Shown here piece after piece: positions 1-6,645 of a stretch of DNA of 18,844 nucleotides. This DNA comes from Thermocaproicibacter sp002397355 (GTDB lineage: Bacteria > Bacillota > Clostridia > Oscillospirales > Acutalibacteraceae), in contig DAISNS010000031.1 of the NCBI GenBank assembly GCA_036830905.1, positions 1 to 18,844 of the forward strand. Reading direction: 5' to 3'. The notes under the pieces are model-generated. The model saw only the letters and a list, made by a program, of their open reading frames with translations, had not been told where the DNA came from and did no database searches. Numbering within the stretch: position 1 is the stretch's first letter; the number at the start of each line of letters is the position of its first letter. Position numbers and translations under genes: made by a program.

Positions 1-137
1 GGGCGATAACTTGGCGGTGAAAGTCCGCTACGCGCTCGGTAGCGGGAAGCGTTAGGTCCGCCGCGAGACGGCATCTGCGGAAGTCTTTGCGGCACTGGGA
101 GCCGCGGACGCTGTGGCAAGCGCAACGCCGTCGTTGC
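1..137 (+). mobile_element. Group II intron domain I remnant (5' part, cut by window edge)
   Basis: The stretch contains GGTGAAAGTCC near base 15 and, from about base 56, a block of the form GTCCGCCGCGAGACGGC, ATCTGCGGAAG. From memory, these match the conserved early domain I of bacterial group II introns (the GGTGAAAGTCC and GTCCGTCGTGAGGCGG/AATCTGAAGGAAG blocks). Local pairing supports a folded RNA: GCTAC 27-31 pairs with GTAGC 39-43, GTCCGC 56-61 closes with GCGGAC 104-109, and GCAACG 122-127 pairs with CGTTGC 132-137. No reverse-transcriptase domain follows, and the distance to the next ORF is much shorter than in an intact intron, so this is probably a deleted relic. The true 5' end may lie outside the window. 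Confidence 0.5.
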
Positions 138-186
138 AATTCCACATGGAATTTCTGTAAGAGCGGGCATTTTTCCAAAAGCCCGC
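138..186. repeat. Two consecutive hairpins after the intron-like RNA
   Basis: AATTCCA (138-144) and TGGAATT (147-153) are perfect 7-bp inverted arms around CA. GCGGGC (163-168) and GCCCGC (181-186) form a second stem that can be extended by TTTT/AAAA with one bulged A. Neither strand has a clear U-run after the second stem, so a simple intrinsic terminator is not supported. They may be structural parts of the degraded intron or of another small RNA. Confidence 0.4.
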
Positions 187-284
187 GTCAGGCGCCAAAT
201 GGGGAATTTAGTAGAAAATTATCGGAAAAAGTAGAGAATTCAGTTCAGCGCCAGGATTCCGCTGCGGAAAAACAGGAGAAGATC

Positions 285-422
285 ATGAATGGAATAGTAC
301 ATAAAGATGAAAAGAATAAAGCGAACAACCGTGTGCAAAATAACTTAGATTCATTATATGACGCCGGAACGAAAAAGTCTACTTTATCGCGCTTTTCAGG
401 TATCGTCAGGCAAAACGGATGA
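285..422 (+). CDS. Small hypothetical ORF, possibly a truncated intron-encoded protein
   Basis: This 45-codon ORF has an ATG preceded by AGGAGA (272-277) at good spacing, which is the main reason to list it. The product is hydrophilic and rich in Lys and Asn, with a central NNRVQNNLDSLYDAG stretch. It contains no complete domain I can name. The N-termini of some group II intron maturases have a similar asparagine/lysine-rich segment followed by an LY motif, and the intron-like RNA lies just upstream, so it could be the beginning of a maturase ended by a frameshift or deletion. A second frame (358-558) stays open past its stop but has no recognisable domain either. It may be non-functional. 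Confidence 0.3.
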   Translation: MNGIVHKDEKNKANNRVQNNLDSLYDAGTKKSTLSRFSGIVRQNG

Positions 423-697
423 TTGGTCATTGTTCAAGACCGAATTGCAAACGTCAAGAAAGGCGGCGTACTTCATCATGATAGACAGCGCGCGCTATCC
501 CCCTTCGATTTGCCCTAAACTTTTCATTCTTTGCAATTACCCGGACGGAATCGGATGATTTCCGGGACGGAGAATGGCAAGCCGCATCTGCTTCCCGGGT
601 GTCCGGTGCCGCAACTCCTCCTGTAAAGCCGTTCATCCTTTCTATACGTTTCCCCACTGCCAAACGCTTTCCCGTCCCAGGCGGGTGGATTTTCGGT
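423..697. other. Stretch without a recognisable gene
   Basis: I see no convincing coding region here on either strand. The longest minus-strand frame (454-663) lacks a spaced ribosome-binding site and has no recognisable composition. The stretch is probably degraded sequence between the intron relic and the RHH module. No T-run-terminated hairpin is evident downstream of the minus-strand RHH gene. Confidence 0.4.
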
Positions 698-928
698 TCA
701 CGATTTTTCCGCTTTATGATCGGCCTCCTTTTTCGTCCGTTTCGTGTCCTTTTTCGTCGGTTTCTTCTGTCCGTCCCTTTCCTTTTCCAACGCGTCCATC
801 CCGAGGCGAATCAGTTCCAGTGTTGCCGCAGAACGGCTTGGATAGCGGTTTTCAAACCGAAAATCGTCAATCTTTTCCAGCAGCTCTTCGTCAACGATCA
901 CAGTATATCTGGGCTTTTCTGTCGGCAT
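698..928 (-). CDS. Ribbon-helix-helix (CopG/Arc-type) DNA-binding protein with basic tail
   Basis: This is a 76-residue protein. Residues about 7-50 fit the ribbon-helix-helix fold: a short beta strand (RYTVIVDEELL), helix A (EKIDDFRFENRYPS) and helix B (RSAATLELIRLGMDALEKE). Such proteins dimerise through the strand, which inserts into the DNA major groove. The last 25 residues are almost all Lys, Asp, Glu, Thr and Arg, an unusual charged tail. I chose the ATG at 928 because GAGGTG (940-935) lies 6 nt upstream; an in-frame GTG at 937 overlaps that Shine-Dalgarno and is less likely. The gene diverges from a second RHH gene, and their shared intergenic region carries repeated boxes, pointing to auto- and cross-regulation. 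Its target genes are unknown. Confidence 0.85.
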   Translation of the reverse strand: MPTEKPRYTVIVDEELLEKIDDFRFENRYPSRSAATLELIRLGMDALEKERDGQKKPTKKDTKRTKKEADHKAEKS

Positions 929-947
929 TTCAATCACCTCAGTTCAT

Positions 948-976
948 ATTATGAAATAGTTCATAAATCCTGTCAA
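948..976 (-). promoter_or_regulatory. Promoter of the minus-strand RHH gene
   Basis: On the minus strand, TTGACA (976-971) and CATAAT (953-948) are separated by 17 bp, a near-consensus sigma-70/sigma-A promoter. One AGTTCATA box (958-965) lies wholly in the spacer, and another (941-948) starts at the end of the -10 and covers the predicted start site. The predicted leader is only about 13 nt, just enough for the GAGGTG ribosome-binding site. Confidence 0.7.
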
Positions 977-1030
977 GAATAAATGTGGCAAATTTGGAAA
1001 ATATAAATATGCAAAATGTACAAGAAAGGC

Positions 1031-1060
1031 TTGACTTGATATGAACTTATGAACTATAAT
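1031..1060 (+). promoter_or_regulatory. Promoter of the plus-strand RHH gene
   Basis: TTGACT (1031-1036) and a perfect TATAAT (1055-1060) are spaced by 18 bp. Two head-to-tail copies of TATGAACT (1040-1047 and 1048-1055) fill the spacer and touch the -10. A bound repressor would therefore block RNA polymerase directly. Confidence 0.75.
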
Positions 1061-1111
1061 ATCGATTGGGTTCAGGAGTTCATAAGATGGGGAAGAAAAG
1101 GAGGCGAAAAT

Positions 1112-1303
1112 ATGGACAAACGTCGCAAAAGGCTTTCTTTTACCATAACCCCGGACATGGAGCCGCGCTTCAACGGGTTGAAAAAGGAAGTTTTCTACAA
1201 TTGCACCCGGTCGGAGATGATCCGTGCCCTTGTGGAAGCCGGTCTCAATTCCATCGCGGTTCAAAAAGCCCCTGAATCCGGAAGGAAACAGGAGGAAGTG
1301 TGA
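1112..1303 (+). CDS. Second small ribbon-helix-helix DNA-binding protein
   Basis: This is a 63-residue protein. Residues 5-48 look like an RHH domain: a basic start (KRRKRLSFTITPDM), helix A (EPRFNGLKKEVFYN) and helix B beginning CTRSEMIRALVEAGL, with the usual Ser/Thr-Arg-Ser-Glu cap between the helices. The ATG at 1112 is preceded by a perfect AGGAGG (1099-1104), 7 nt away, so longer upstream in-frame starts are rejected. It differs enough in sequence from the divergent 76-aa RHH protein that the two are not a recent duplication. It lacks the charged C-terminal tail of its partner. A regulatory role on the intergenic boxes is inferred; whether it also controls the downstream transporter genes is unknown. 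Confidence 0.8.
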   Translation: MDKRRKRLSFTITPDMEPRFNGLKKEVFYNCTRSEMIRALVEAGLNSIAVQKAPESGRKQEEV

Positions 1304-1306
1304 AAG

Positions 1307-1329
1307 CCAGGACAAGCCTTGGATTTTTT
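1307..1329 (+). terminator. Weak possible terminator after the plus-strand RHH gene
   Basis: CCAGG (1307-1311) can pair with CCTGG-like CTTGG (1318-1322), using one G-U pair, and is followed by six T residues (1324-1329). The stem is short, so termination would be partial at best. The rest of the gap before the transporter gene shows no convincing promoter. Confidence 0.3.
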
Positions 1330-1402
1330 ACCCGCGTCCATGCTTTCCGCCGCAAGGTACGAAAACATGATCTTTCATTATTTTGGGAAAAGAGGATACC
1401 GT

Positions 1403-2935
1403 ATGAAGTCAAAAAAGTGTCTCAAAATCGGCGCAGCGGCGCTTGCCGCCATGATGGCTCTGTCCGTTGGAATGACGGGATGCCAGAAGACCGAGAACGC
1501 GTCGAGCACGACGTCCGCTTCCGGTTCGACCGCTTCGGGTGGCTCCGCGTCCATCACCTACAAGGGAACCATCAACTTTTATCCGCAGGCCTACAACCCG
1601 GTTGCCCCCACAAAAGACAACCCGAATCCCCCGACCAAATTCAAGGAGGTCGCCGCGGATTACCAAAAGCTGCACCCGGATATCAAGATCAGCTTCGTCG
1701 CCAATCCTCCTGCCGGCACGGACTATGAAACGTGGCTGAAAACAAAGGCGGCCGGCGGCCAGGTGCCGGACCTTGTCTGGGAACAGGCGCCGAACGCCAA
1801 CACCTCCGCCAGCGGAATATGGACGGATCTGGTGCCTTTCATGAACAAGGCGAACCCGTATGTGGAAGGCAACAAGCAGTGGATCGACCTCTTCCCGAAA
1901 GCGGTCATTAACCAAATCAAGGATGTCAGCGGCAAGATTTATGTCATTGACGCCGACTACGTCGACACCCTGATTTTCTACAACAAGGCAATGTTCCAAA
2001 AAGCCGGCATCACGGAAACGCCGAAGACTTGGGAAGAAATGATCGAGGACTGCAAAAAGCTGAAGCAGGCCAACCCCGGCGTCGCCCCGATGGGCATCGA
2101 CATGAGCACGTCCAACACCGTGTACAGTTGGTTCGCGCGCGTGTTCAACTCCAACCTGTATTACAAAGATATTGACAAGATCGATATCGACGGCTCGAAG
2201 GGCAACAGCACCCTGAGCAAAATCGTCGCCGTCAAGAAGGGTGTTTACGGCGCGAGCGACCCCAGATGGTGCACGGAATGGTTCCAGGTCATGAAGGATT
2301 TCTCTCAGTACTGGCAGCCCGGCTATTCCACCGCTCCGCAGGGCGGCATCATCATGAGCTTTGTCAATAAAAAAGTCGCCATGTACTACGACGGCACGTG
2401 GGCGAACAAGAGCCTGAAGGACGACAAAGCCCCTGATTTCGGCAGCTTCCCGGTTCCGCAGATCACCTCCAAGACCTGCAAGAACGGCAACGATTCCATC
2501 AACACGGCCGGCGCAGCCGGTGGTCCTTATGCGGCGTGGCAGTATGCGATCCCGACCAAGAAGGCGGACAACTCCATGACCGATGAAAAGCTGCAGGCGG
2601 TCGTCGATTTCGCCATGTTCACCACGACACCGGAGAACAATGAAAAGGTCTGCAACGAACTGGGCGAGTTTATCCCCACCATCGTCGGCGCGAAGCCGCC
2701 GGAAAGCCTCTCGGGAATGGCGGAAGCCGCTCAGCACGAACTGCTTGCTCTTGACGGTGCTTGCAACCTGTCAATGCCCCTGCAACAGTCCCTGACCAGA
2801 GAGCTCCAGCAGTATCTGCTGGGCAAAAAAACACTTGAGCAGGCGGTGCAGGCCTGCGACCAGGCGACGAAAAAAGAGGTCGACCAGCAGATTAAGCAGC
2901 ATCCCGACTGGGACATCGACAAATACCTGAAATAA
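1403..2935 (+). CDS. CUT1-family ABC sugar importer, lipoprotein substrate-binding protein
   Basis: This 510-residue extracellular solute-binding protein of family 1 captures a sugar or oligosaccharide at the outer face of the membrane. It starts with a lipoprotein signal: basic MKSKK, a hydrophobic stretch, and a lipobox ending GMTGC with the lipidated Cys at residue 27. A Ser/Thr/Gly/Ala linker of about 25 residues follows, then the bilobed binding domain. Family features include the AADYQKLHPDIKISF segment near the start, FYNKAMFQKAGI-TPKTWEEM in the middle and VVDFAMFTTTPENNEK toward the end. The ATG at 1403 follows AGAGGA (1391-1396) and gives a complete signal peptide. Two permease genes follow, so this is the first gene of a three-gene importer operon. 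The ligand cannot be read from sequence; rhamnose-containing glycosides are suggested by the neighbours. At about 510 aa it is longer than simple maltose-type binding proteins, which may suit an oligosaccharide. Confidence 0.93.
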   Translation: MKSKKCLKIGAAALAAMMALSVGMTGCQKTENASSTTSASGSTASGGSASITYKGTINFYPQAYNPVAPTKDNPNPPTKFKEVAADYQKLHPDIKISFVANPPAGTDYETWLKTKAAGGQVPDLVWEQAPNANTSASGIWTDLVPFMNKANPYVEGNKQWIDLFPKAVINQIKDVSGKIYVIDADYVDTLIFYNKAMFQKAGITETPKTWEEMIEDCKKLKQANPGVAPMGIDMSTSNTVYSWFARVFNSNLYYKDIDKIDIDGSKGNSTLSKIVAVKKGVYGASDPRWCTEWFQVMKDFSQYWQPGYSTAPQGGIIMSFVNKKVAMYYDGTWANKSLKDDKAPDFGSFPVPQITSKTCKNGNDSINTAGAAGGPYAAWQYAIPTKKADNSMTDEKLQAVVDFAMFTTTPENNEKVCNELGEFIPTIVGAKPPESLSGMAEAAQHELLALDGACNLSMPLQQSLTRELQQYLLGKKTLEQAVQACDQATKKEVDQQIKQHPDWDIDKYLK

Positions 2936-2963
2936 GCTTTATGCCAGCGGCTATTCTGATTAT

Positions 2964-2997
2964 GTATAGGCAGGCCGACCCCTGCCTATACCTTTTT
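2964..2997 (+). terminator. Intercistronic hairpin between binding-protein and permease genes
   Basis: GTATAGGCAGG (2964-2974) and CCTGCCTATAC (2981-2991) form a perfect 11-bp stem with a 6-nt loop, followed by C and TTTTT. This has the form of an intrinsic terminator or an mRNA-stabilising hairpin inside the operon. Such elements are known in sugar importer operons, where they keep binding-protein output above permease output. Confidence 0.75.
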
Positions 2998-3016
2998 CAA
3001 AAAGGGGGAACTCCGG

Positions 3017-3955
3017 GTGGTATCCACGAAGTCCATCAATTCCTTTCGGCGCGAGGACAAAACGCTGAAATCGAAGGGCGAAAAAAGCCAGCCCATTGCG
3101 TACTTGCTGCTCCTTCCCACATTTCTTTTTCTGATTGTATTTTCTTATACGCCCGCCGTACAGGCGATTCTGTATTCCTTTACCGACTGGGACGGTTTCA
3201 ATGCGCCGTCTTTTATAGGGTTCGATAATTTTATCGAGGTATTTCAGGACCCGGTCATGCTCCAGTCGTTTGAGAACCTGCTGATCTGGACGGGGATCAC
3301 GCTGGTGATCGGGCTGATCGTTCCGTTCATTGGCGCGGAACTGATTTTTCATTTGAAATCGAAAGGCTCCCAGTACTGGTACAGGGTGCTCTTTGTCATT
3401 CCCATGGTCATTCCCGGCATGGTCACCCTGCTGATCTGGGGCTTTATTTACGAGCCGAACATCGGGCTGCTGAACAACTTCCTGAGAGTGATCGGCTTAG
3501 GCCATATGACGAACGATTGGCTGAGCAATCCGGGCACCGCGCTGCTCAGCCTTGCGTTTATCGGATTCCCGTGGATTTCCGGCCTCAATTTCCTGATCTA
3601 TTACGCCGGCCTCCAGAACATCTCGGAATCCATTCTCGAATCCGCGATGCTGGACGGCTGTAAGACTTTGACGCGCGTTTTCCGGATTGACATTCCGCTT
3701 CTGCGCGGCCAGTTCAAGCTGCTGCTGATCCTCGGTCTGATCGGGGGCCTGCAGAACGTGACGACGCCTCTTGTCCTGACGAACGGCGGACCGGGCTACG
3801 ACACCTATGTGCCCGGGCTGTACATGTATGTCTCCGCGTTCCAGCAGAGTCGTTTCGGCTATGCGATGGCGATTTCCATTATTCTGTTCCTCATCACCAT
3901 CCTGCTGACCGTCATCAACCTGAAATTCGTCAAGACGGACACCGATGGGATGTAA
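3017..3955 (+). CDS. CUT1 ABC sugar importer permease, MalF/UgpA-like
   Basis: This 312-residue integral membrane protein is one half of the importer's transmembrane channel. It has a first membrane helix near residues 27-50 (AYLLLLPTFLFLIVFSYTP) and further helices through the chain. Its EAA-type cytoplasmic loop, which contacts the ATPase, reads ESAMLDGCKTLTRVFRIDIP from residue 208, with Asp213-Gly214 in the expected place. The start is GTG at 3017, preceded by AGGGGG (3003-3008) 8 nt upstream. Its short basic N-terminus before the first helix is normal for this family. It lies 81 nt after the binding-protein gene, with a hairpin between, and 17 nt before its partner permease. No ATPase gene is in the window; in many Firmicutes a shared MsmX-type ATPase serves such importers. 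Confidence 0.92.
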   Translation: MVSTKSINSFRREDKTLKSKGEKSQPIAYLLLLPTFLFLIVFSYTPAVQAILYSFTDWDGFNAPSFIGFDNFIEVFQDPVMLQSFENLLIWTGITLVIGLIVPFIGAELIFHLKSKGSQYWYRVLFVIPMVIPGMVTLLIWGFIYEPNIGLLNNFLRVIGLGHMTNDWLSNPGTALLSLAFIGFPWISGLNFLIYYAGLQNISESILESAMLDGCKTLTRVFRIDIPLLRGQFKLLLILGLIGGLQNVTTPLVLTNGGPGYDTYVPGLYMYVSAFQQSRFGYAMAISIILFLITILLTVINLKFVKTDTDGM

Positions 3956-3972
3956 CGAAAGGAGGAATTGTT

Positions 3973-4800
3973 ATGAGCAAGACGCTGAAGCATGATCTCA
4001 TCTATCACTTGATTCTGTTTATTCTTGTCGTGATGACTCTGTATCCGCTGTTCCTGATGTTCTTTACCTCGTTCAAGAACAACGAGCAGTTTATGCGGAA
4101 CTTCTGGACACCGACTCTGCCCGCCCATCCGACCAACTATATCGACGCTTGGAACGCCGTTTCGCCCTATGTTTTCAATACGGTTCTGGTCGCCGTCATA
4201 TCCGTCGGTTTCGGCCTGCTCTTCGCGTCGCTTTCCGCCTATGCGTTCGCAAGGCTGAATTTCCGCTTCAAGAATTTCCTCTTTATCGCGCTGCTCGCCC
4301 TTCTCATGATCCCCGGGCTTTTAACCCTGATCCCGCAGTTCGTGGAGATTAAGGCGATGGGGCTGTTCGACACTTATTCGGCGATGGTTCTCCCCTATAT
4401 TTCGGGCATGCAGGCCTTTGCCATCTATGTGATCCGCAGCTTCTTCGAGTCCCAGCCGAAAGAGCTGTTCGAGGCGGCGCGCATCGACGGAGCGACTGAA
4501 ATCCGCGCCTACGGTTCCGTGGCCATCCCGCTGGCCATGCCGATCCTGGGGACGCTCGCCATCATGAACCTTTTGAACGTATGGAACGATTATCTCTGGC
4601 CGATGATCTCCGTGTCCTCTCCGGCGAGATGGACCATCTCGGTCGGGCTTCTCAACTTCAAGGGGCAGTATAGCACGCAGATGTTCTACGGCCCGCTGTT
4701 TGCCGGCTATGTTCTGGCTTCGCTTCCGCTGATCATTTTGTTTATCTTCTGCATGAATTATTTCATCGAAGGAATGACGAGCGGCGCGATCAAGATGTAA
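3973..4800 (+). CDS. CUT1 ABC sugar importer permease, MalG-like
   Basis: This 275-residue membrane protein is the second transmembrane subunit of the importer. The first helix is near residues 10-32 (LIYHLILFILVVMTLYPLFL), followed by the periplasmic-side region PTNYIDAW and five further predicted helices. The EAA loop is textbook: EAARIDGATEIRAYGSVAIP from residue 167, with Asp172-Gly173. The C-terminus ends FIEGMTSGAIKM, the usual MalG-type ending (IxGMTxGAVK). The ATG at 3973 follows AGGAGG 7-8 nt upstream and lies 17 nt after the previous stop, so the two permeases are co-translated. Two hairpins downstream end the operon. Confidence 0.94.
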   Translation: MSKTLKHDLIYHLILFILVVMTLYPLFLMFFTSFKNNEQFMRNFWTPTLPAHPTNYIDAWNAVSPYVFNTVLVAVISVGFGLLFASLSAYAFARLNFRFKNFLFIALLALLMIPGLLTLIPQFVEIKAMGLFDTYSAMVLPYISGMQAFAIYVIRSFFESQPKELFEAARIDGATEIRAYGSVAIPLAMPILGTLAIMNLLNVWNDYLWPMISVSSPARWTISVGLLNFKGQYSTQMFYGPLFAGYVLASLPLIILFIFCMNYFIEGMTSGAIKM

Positions 4801-4813
4801 GCCTTTTCCTTCG

Positions 4814-4839
4814 GGTTCCCCCGAACGCTAGGGGGAGCC
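4814..4839 (+). terminator. Short hairpin after the importer operon
   Basis: GGTTCCCCC (4814-4822) pairs with GGGGGAGCC (4831-4839), with one G-U pair in RNA and an 8-nt loop. It is followed by a pyrimidine tract (CCCTTTCTTCCTTTCC) rather than a clean U-run. It may be an accessory terminator or processing hairpin ahead of the stronger stem that follows. Confidence 0.45.
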
Positions 4840-4871
4840 GCCCTTTCTTCCTTTCCGAGCGGACAGACCGG

Positions 4872-4918
4872 AAGGGGCGGGGATTCCGGACAAGCCGGAG
4901 TCCCCGCCCCTTATGTTT
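4872..4918 (+). terminator. Strong terminator of the importer operon
   Basis: The arm 4872-4889 (AAGGGGCGGGGATTCCGG) pairs with 4895-4912 (CCGGAGTCCCCGCCCCTT) over 18 positions with a single G-U pair and a 5-nt loop, then TTATGTTTT follows. It lies between two convergent operons. The minus-strand side lacks a T-run, so it mainly serves the plus strand. The rest of the gap up to 5036 shows nothing I can name. Confidence 0.8.
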
Positions 4919-5036
4919 TGCGTCCTCCGAGAGGGCGGATTTCACCAGATTTTCACAATACGAGGCGGCAGAGATCGTTCCGTCGGCGAGTTTCCTTCTC
5001 CGGATTCCCGCGCCGTTCGACTCGGCCTGAGGCGGT

Positions 5037-6602
5037 TCAGCCGTTGCCGAACTCGTTGTCGCCCGAAGCGTCGCGGTCGCCGTGGACGAGCGGTGGATCC
5101 AGCAGGTAGTCGAACAGGTCCTCGCCGATGAACGCGCGCGCCTTTCTTACCGCCTCCGGCTCCTTTTCGGTGTCCATCGCCGCCACGGAGGCATAGATCG
5201 GCTTCTTTTCACCGACATGGTCCGGCAGCGAGGCGTCGTAGCGGAAGATGCCCAGGTTCAGCCCGAACTCGTGCGGGTTGTCGATGCAGGCGTGGTGCGT
5301 GAACATGTCCACCGTTTTCATCTTTCTCGCCTTCAGGTAGGCCAGCACGTAGCCGGCCTCGGCCATCTTTTCGGTCAGGTCCTTCAGCTTCCCGTTCTGC
5401 GAGTTGAATCCCTGCTCGCTGAACAGAATGCGGCGCGGCTTGCCGCGGTAGAGGAAATCCGGCTGGGAAAGGTACGCCTCCAGCACCTCCATGTTTTTGA
5501 AGGTGATTTTCGGCGTGCTGAACGTGAAGTCCGGCGTGCGGTCGTGCCAGAAGTCCGGCCAGCGCAGATCCTCCGGGTAGGGATGAAACGCCACGTTCCA
5601 GTTGAAGTCACCGTCCTCCGCGGCGTACTGCCGGATCAGGTCGAGGACGCGGCGCCCGCTGTAATATCGCCCGGGGGAAGAGACGTCGAAATTGGTGCCG
5701 TGCCAGAACTGGTCGAGCGACACATAGACGCGGAAGCTCTTCCTGTGCTTCGCGCCGCAGATCCAGGCAAGGCGCATGGCCTGCGTATATTCCCGCACGT
5801 ATTGCTCCACCGGCATCTCGCCGGCGTTGCCCCAGACGTACTGGCTGTTTACCTCGTTGGAAATGACGGCGCCCGCGGCGCAGCCGTACTTTTTATCCGG
5901 GCGGGAATACCGTTCCACCAGGAATTCCACAAACGCACCGTAGCAATTCTGGCCTTCCTCCGTTTCCATGTCGAAGGCGCTGATGAAGGCGTTGGGGCAG
6001 TTCCAATCGTACCGAGGGTGGATGCAGGCGTCCAGCAGAGCCTTTTCGCCGGTTGCGCCGAACAGGCGCGGGGAGTTCAGCAGGATCATCGTGTTGACGG
6101 GGGCGGAAAGCATCTGTTTGTCCAGCGCCTCGACGGCGGAGCGGATAAAGTAATAGGTGCGCCCGTTGAACCGGTAAGGGATGGCGTTTTCCCCGGGCGA
6201 CATGGTCATCAGGCCGGGGAGACTGACGTCCGGCCTCGACTGCCGGATGCCAAGTTCCTTCAGGACCCGTGCCGGGCCGGTGAGGGTTTTGATCGTCGGC
6301 GGCTGGGGGTAGGGCGATGTGTCTTCCGGGACGTCGTCGGCGATGTCGGTGACGTAGCGGACGCCCTTTGCCTCTTCGTTTGCCTGGAAGACGGTAAAGC
6401 GCGAATAGATGCGGTCGCGGGCGCCGTCGAAACGCGGCAGCGAGACCGTTCCGCTTTCCACGGGGAGCGGCAGCATGGCCAGCGTGCGCCCGGCTTTTTC
6501 TCCGATGGTGGCGGCGCTTTCCCGCACGGTCACGTCGCCGTCGCCGTCTGGGGTATGGAGGAGGATGGATTCCCGTGTCGCTTCGATTTTGCTGATCTTC
6601 AT
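5037..6602 (-). CDS. DUF5722-family protein, putative clan-A glycoside hydrolase
   Basis: This 521-residue protein has no signal peptide, so it is probably cytoplasmic. It resembles DUF5722, a family of TIM-barrel proteins with no function I can recall. Recognisable blocks are ISNEVNSQYVWGNAGE with Glu250, VYVSLDQFWHG, NWNVAFHPYPEDLRWPDFW, ITFKNMEVLEAYL and RRILFSEQGFNSQNG with Glu396. A Glu after Asn at the end of strand 4 and a Glu late in the barrel are the arrangement of acid/base and nucleophile in clan GH-A retaining enzymes. Residues 1-130 form a separate beta-type N-terminal region. The ATG at 6602 follows AAAGGAA. It is the second gene of an operon, 43 nt after the GH71/99-like gene, and diverges from rhamnose catabolism. 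The substrate is unknown; a glycosidic bond in a rhamnose-containing glycan is the reasonable guess. Confidence 0.75.
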   Translation of the reverse strand: MKISKIEATRESILLHTPDGDGDVTVRESAATIGEKAGRTLAMLPLPVESGTVSLPRFDGARDRIYSRFTVFQANEEAKGVRYVTDIADDVPEDTSPYPQPPTIKTLTGPARVLKELGIRQSRPDVSLPGLMTMSPGENAIPYRFNGRTYYFIRSAVEALDKQMLSAPVNTMILLNSPRLFGATGEKALLDACIHPRYDWNCPNAFISAFDMETEEGQNCYGAFVEFLVERYSRPDKKYGCAAGAVISNEVNSQYVWGNAGEMPVEQYVREYTQAMRLAWICGAKHRKSFRVYVSLDQFWHGTNFDVSSPGRYYSGRRVLDLIRQYAAEDGDFNWNVAFHPYPEDLRWPDFWHDRTPDFTFSTPKITFKNMEVLEAYLSQPDFLYRGKPRRILFSEQGFNSQNGKLKDLTEKMAEAGYVLAYLKARKMKTVDMFTHHACIDNPHEFGLNLGIFRYDASLPDHVGEKKPIYASVAAMDTEKEPEAVRKARAFIGEDLFDYLLDPPLVHGDRDASGDNEFGNG

Positions 6603-6645
6603 GTGTTAAGTTCCTTTCTGTCGTTTGCCGGCCGCGCGCCGTCAG

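Larger units (their letters stand above)
941..1084. repeat. Repeated 8-bp operator boxes AGTTCATA/TATGAACT
   Basis: There are five exact copies. AGTTCATA occurs at 941-948, 958-965 and 1077-1084, and its complement TATGAACT at 1040-1047 and 1048-1055. A degenerate copy, TATGAAAT, at 950-957 forms an imperfect palindrome with the first box. The boxes sit in both promoters and in the 5' leader of the plus-strand gene. RHH dimers such as CopG and plasmid omega proteins are known to bind short direct or inverted repeats cooperatively, so these are the likely sites for one or both neighbouring RHH proteins. The assignment is inferred. Confidence 0.7.

Noticed and set aside
1..186. CRISPR array or tRNA/rRNA at the left end
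   Set aside because: There are no regularly spaced identical repeats, and the stems do not form a cloverleaf or match rRNA.
454..663. 69-codon minus-strand frame downstream of the 76-aa RHH gene
   Set aside because: There is no spaced ribosome-binding site for any of its starts and no plausible domain.
698..1303. Toxin-antitoxin system for the RHH pair
   Set aside because: Both products have RHH DNA-binding folds and neither resembles a RelE, MazF, VapC or other toxin.
1409..2737. 442-codon minus-strand frame opposite the binding-protein gene
   Set aside because: Its composition is that of a shadow frame, and the plus-strand gene has a lipobox and family motifs.
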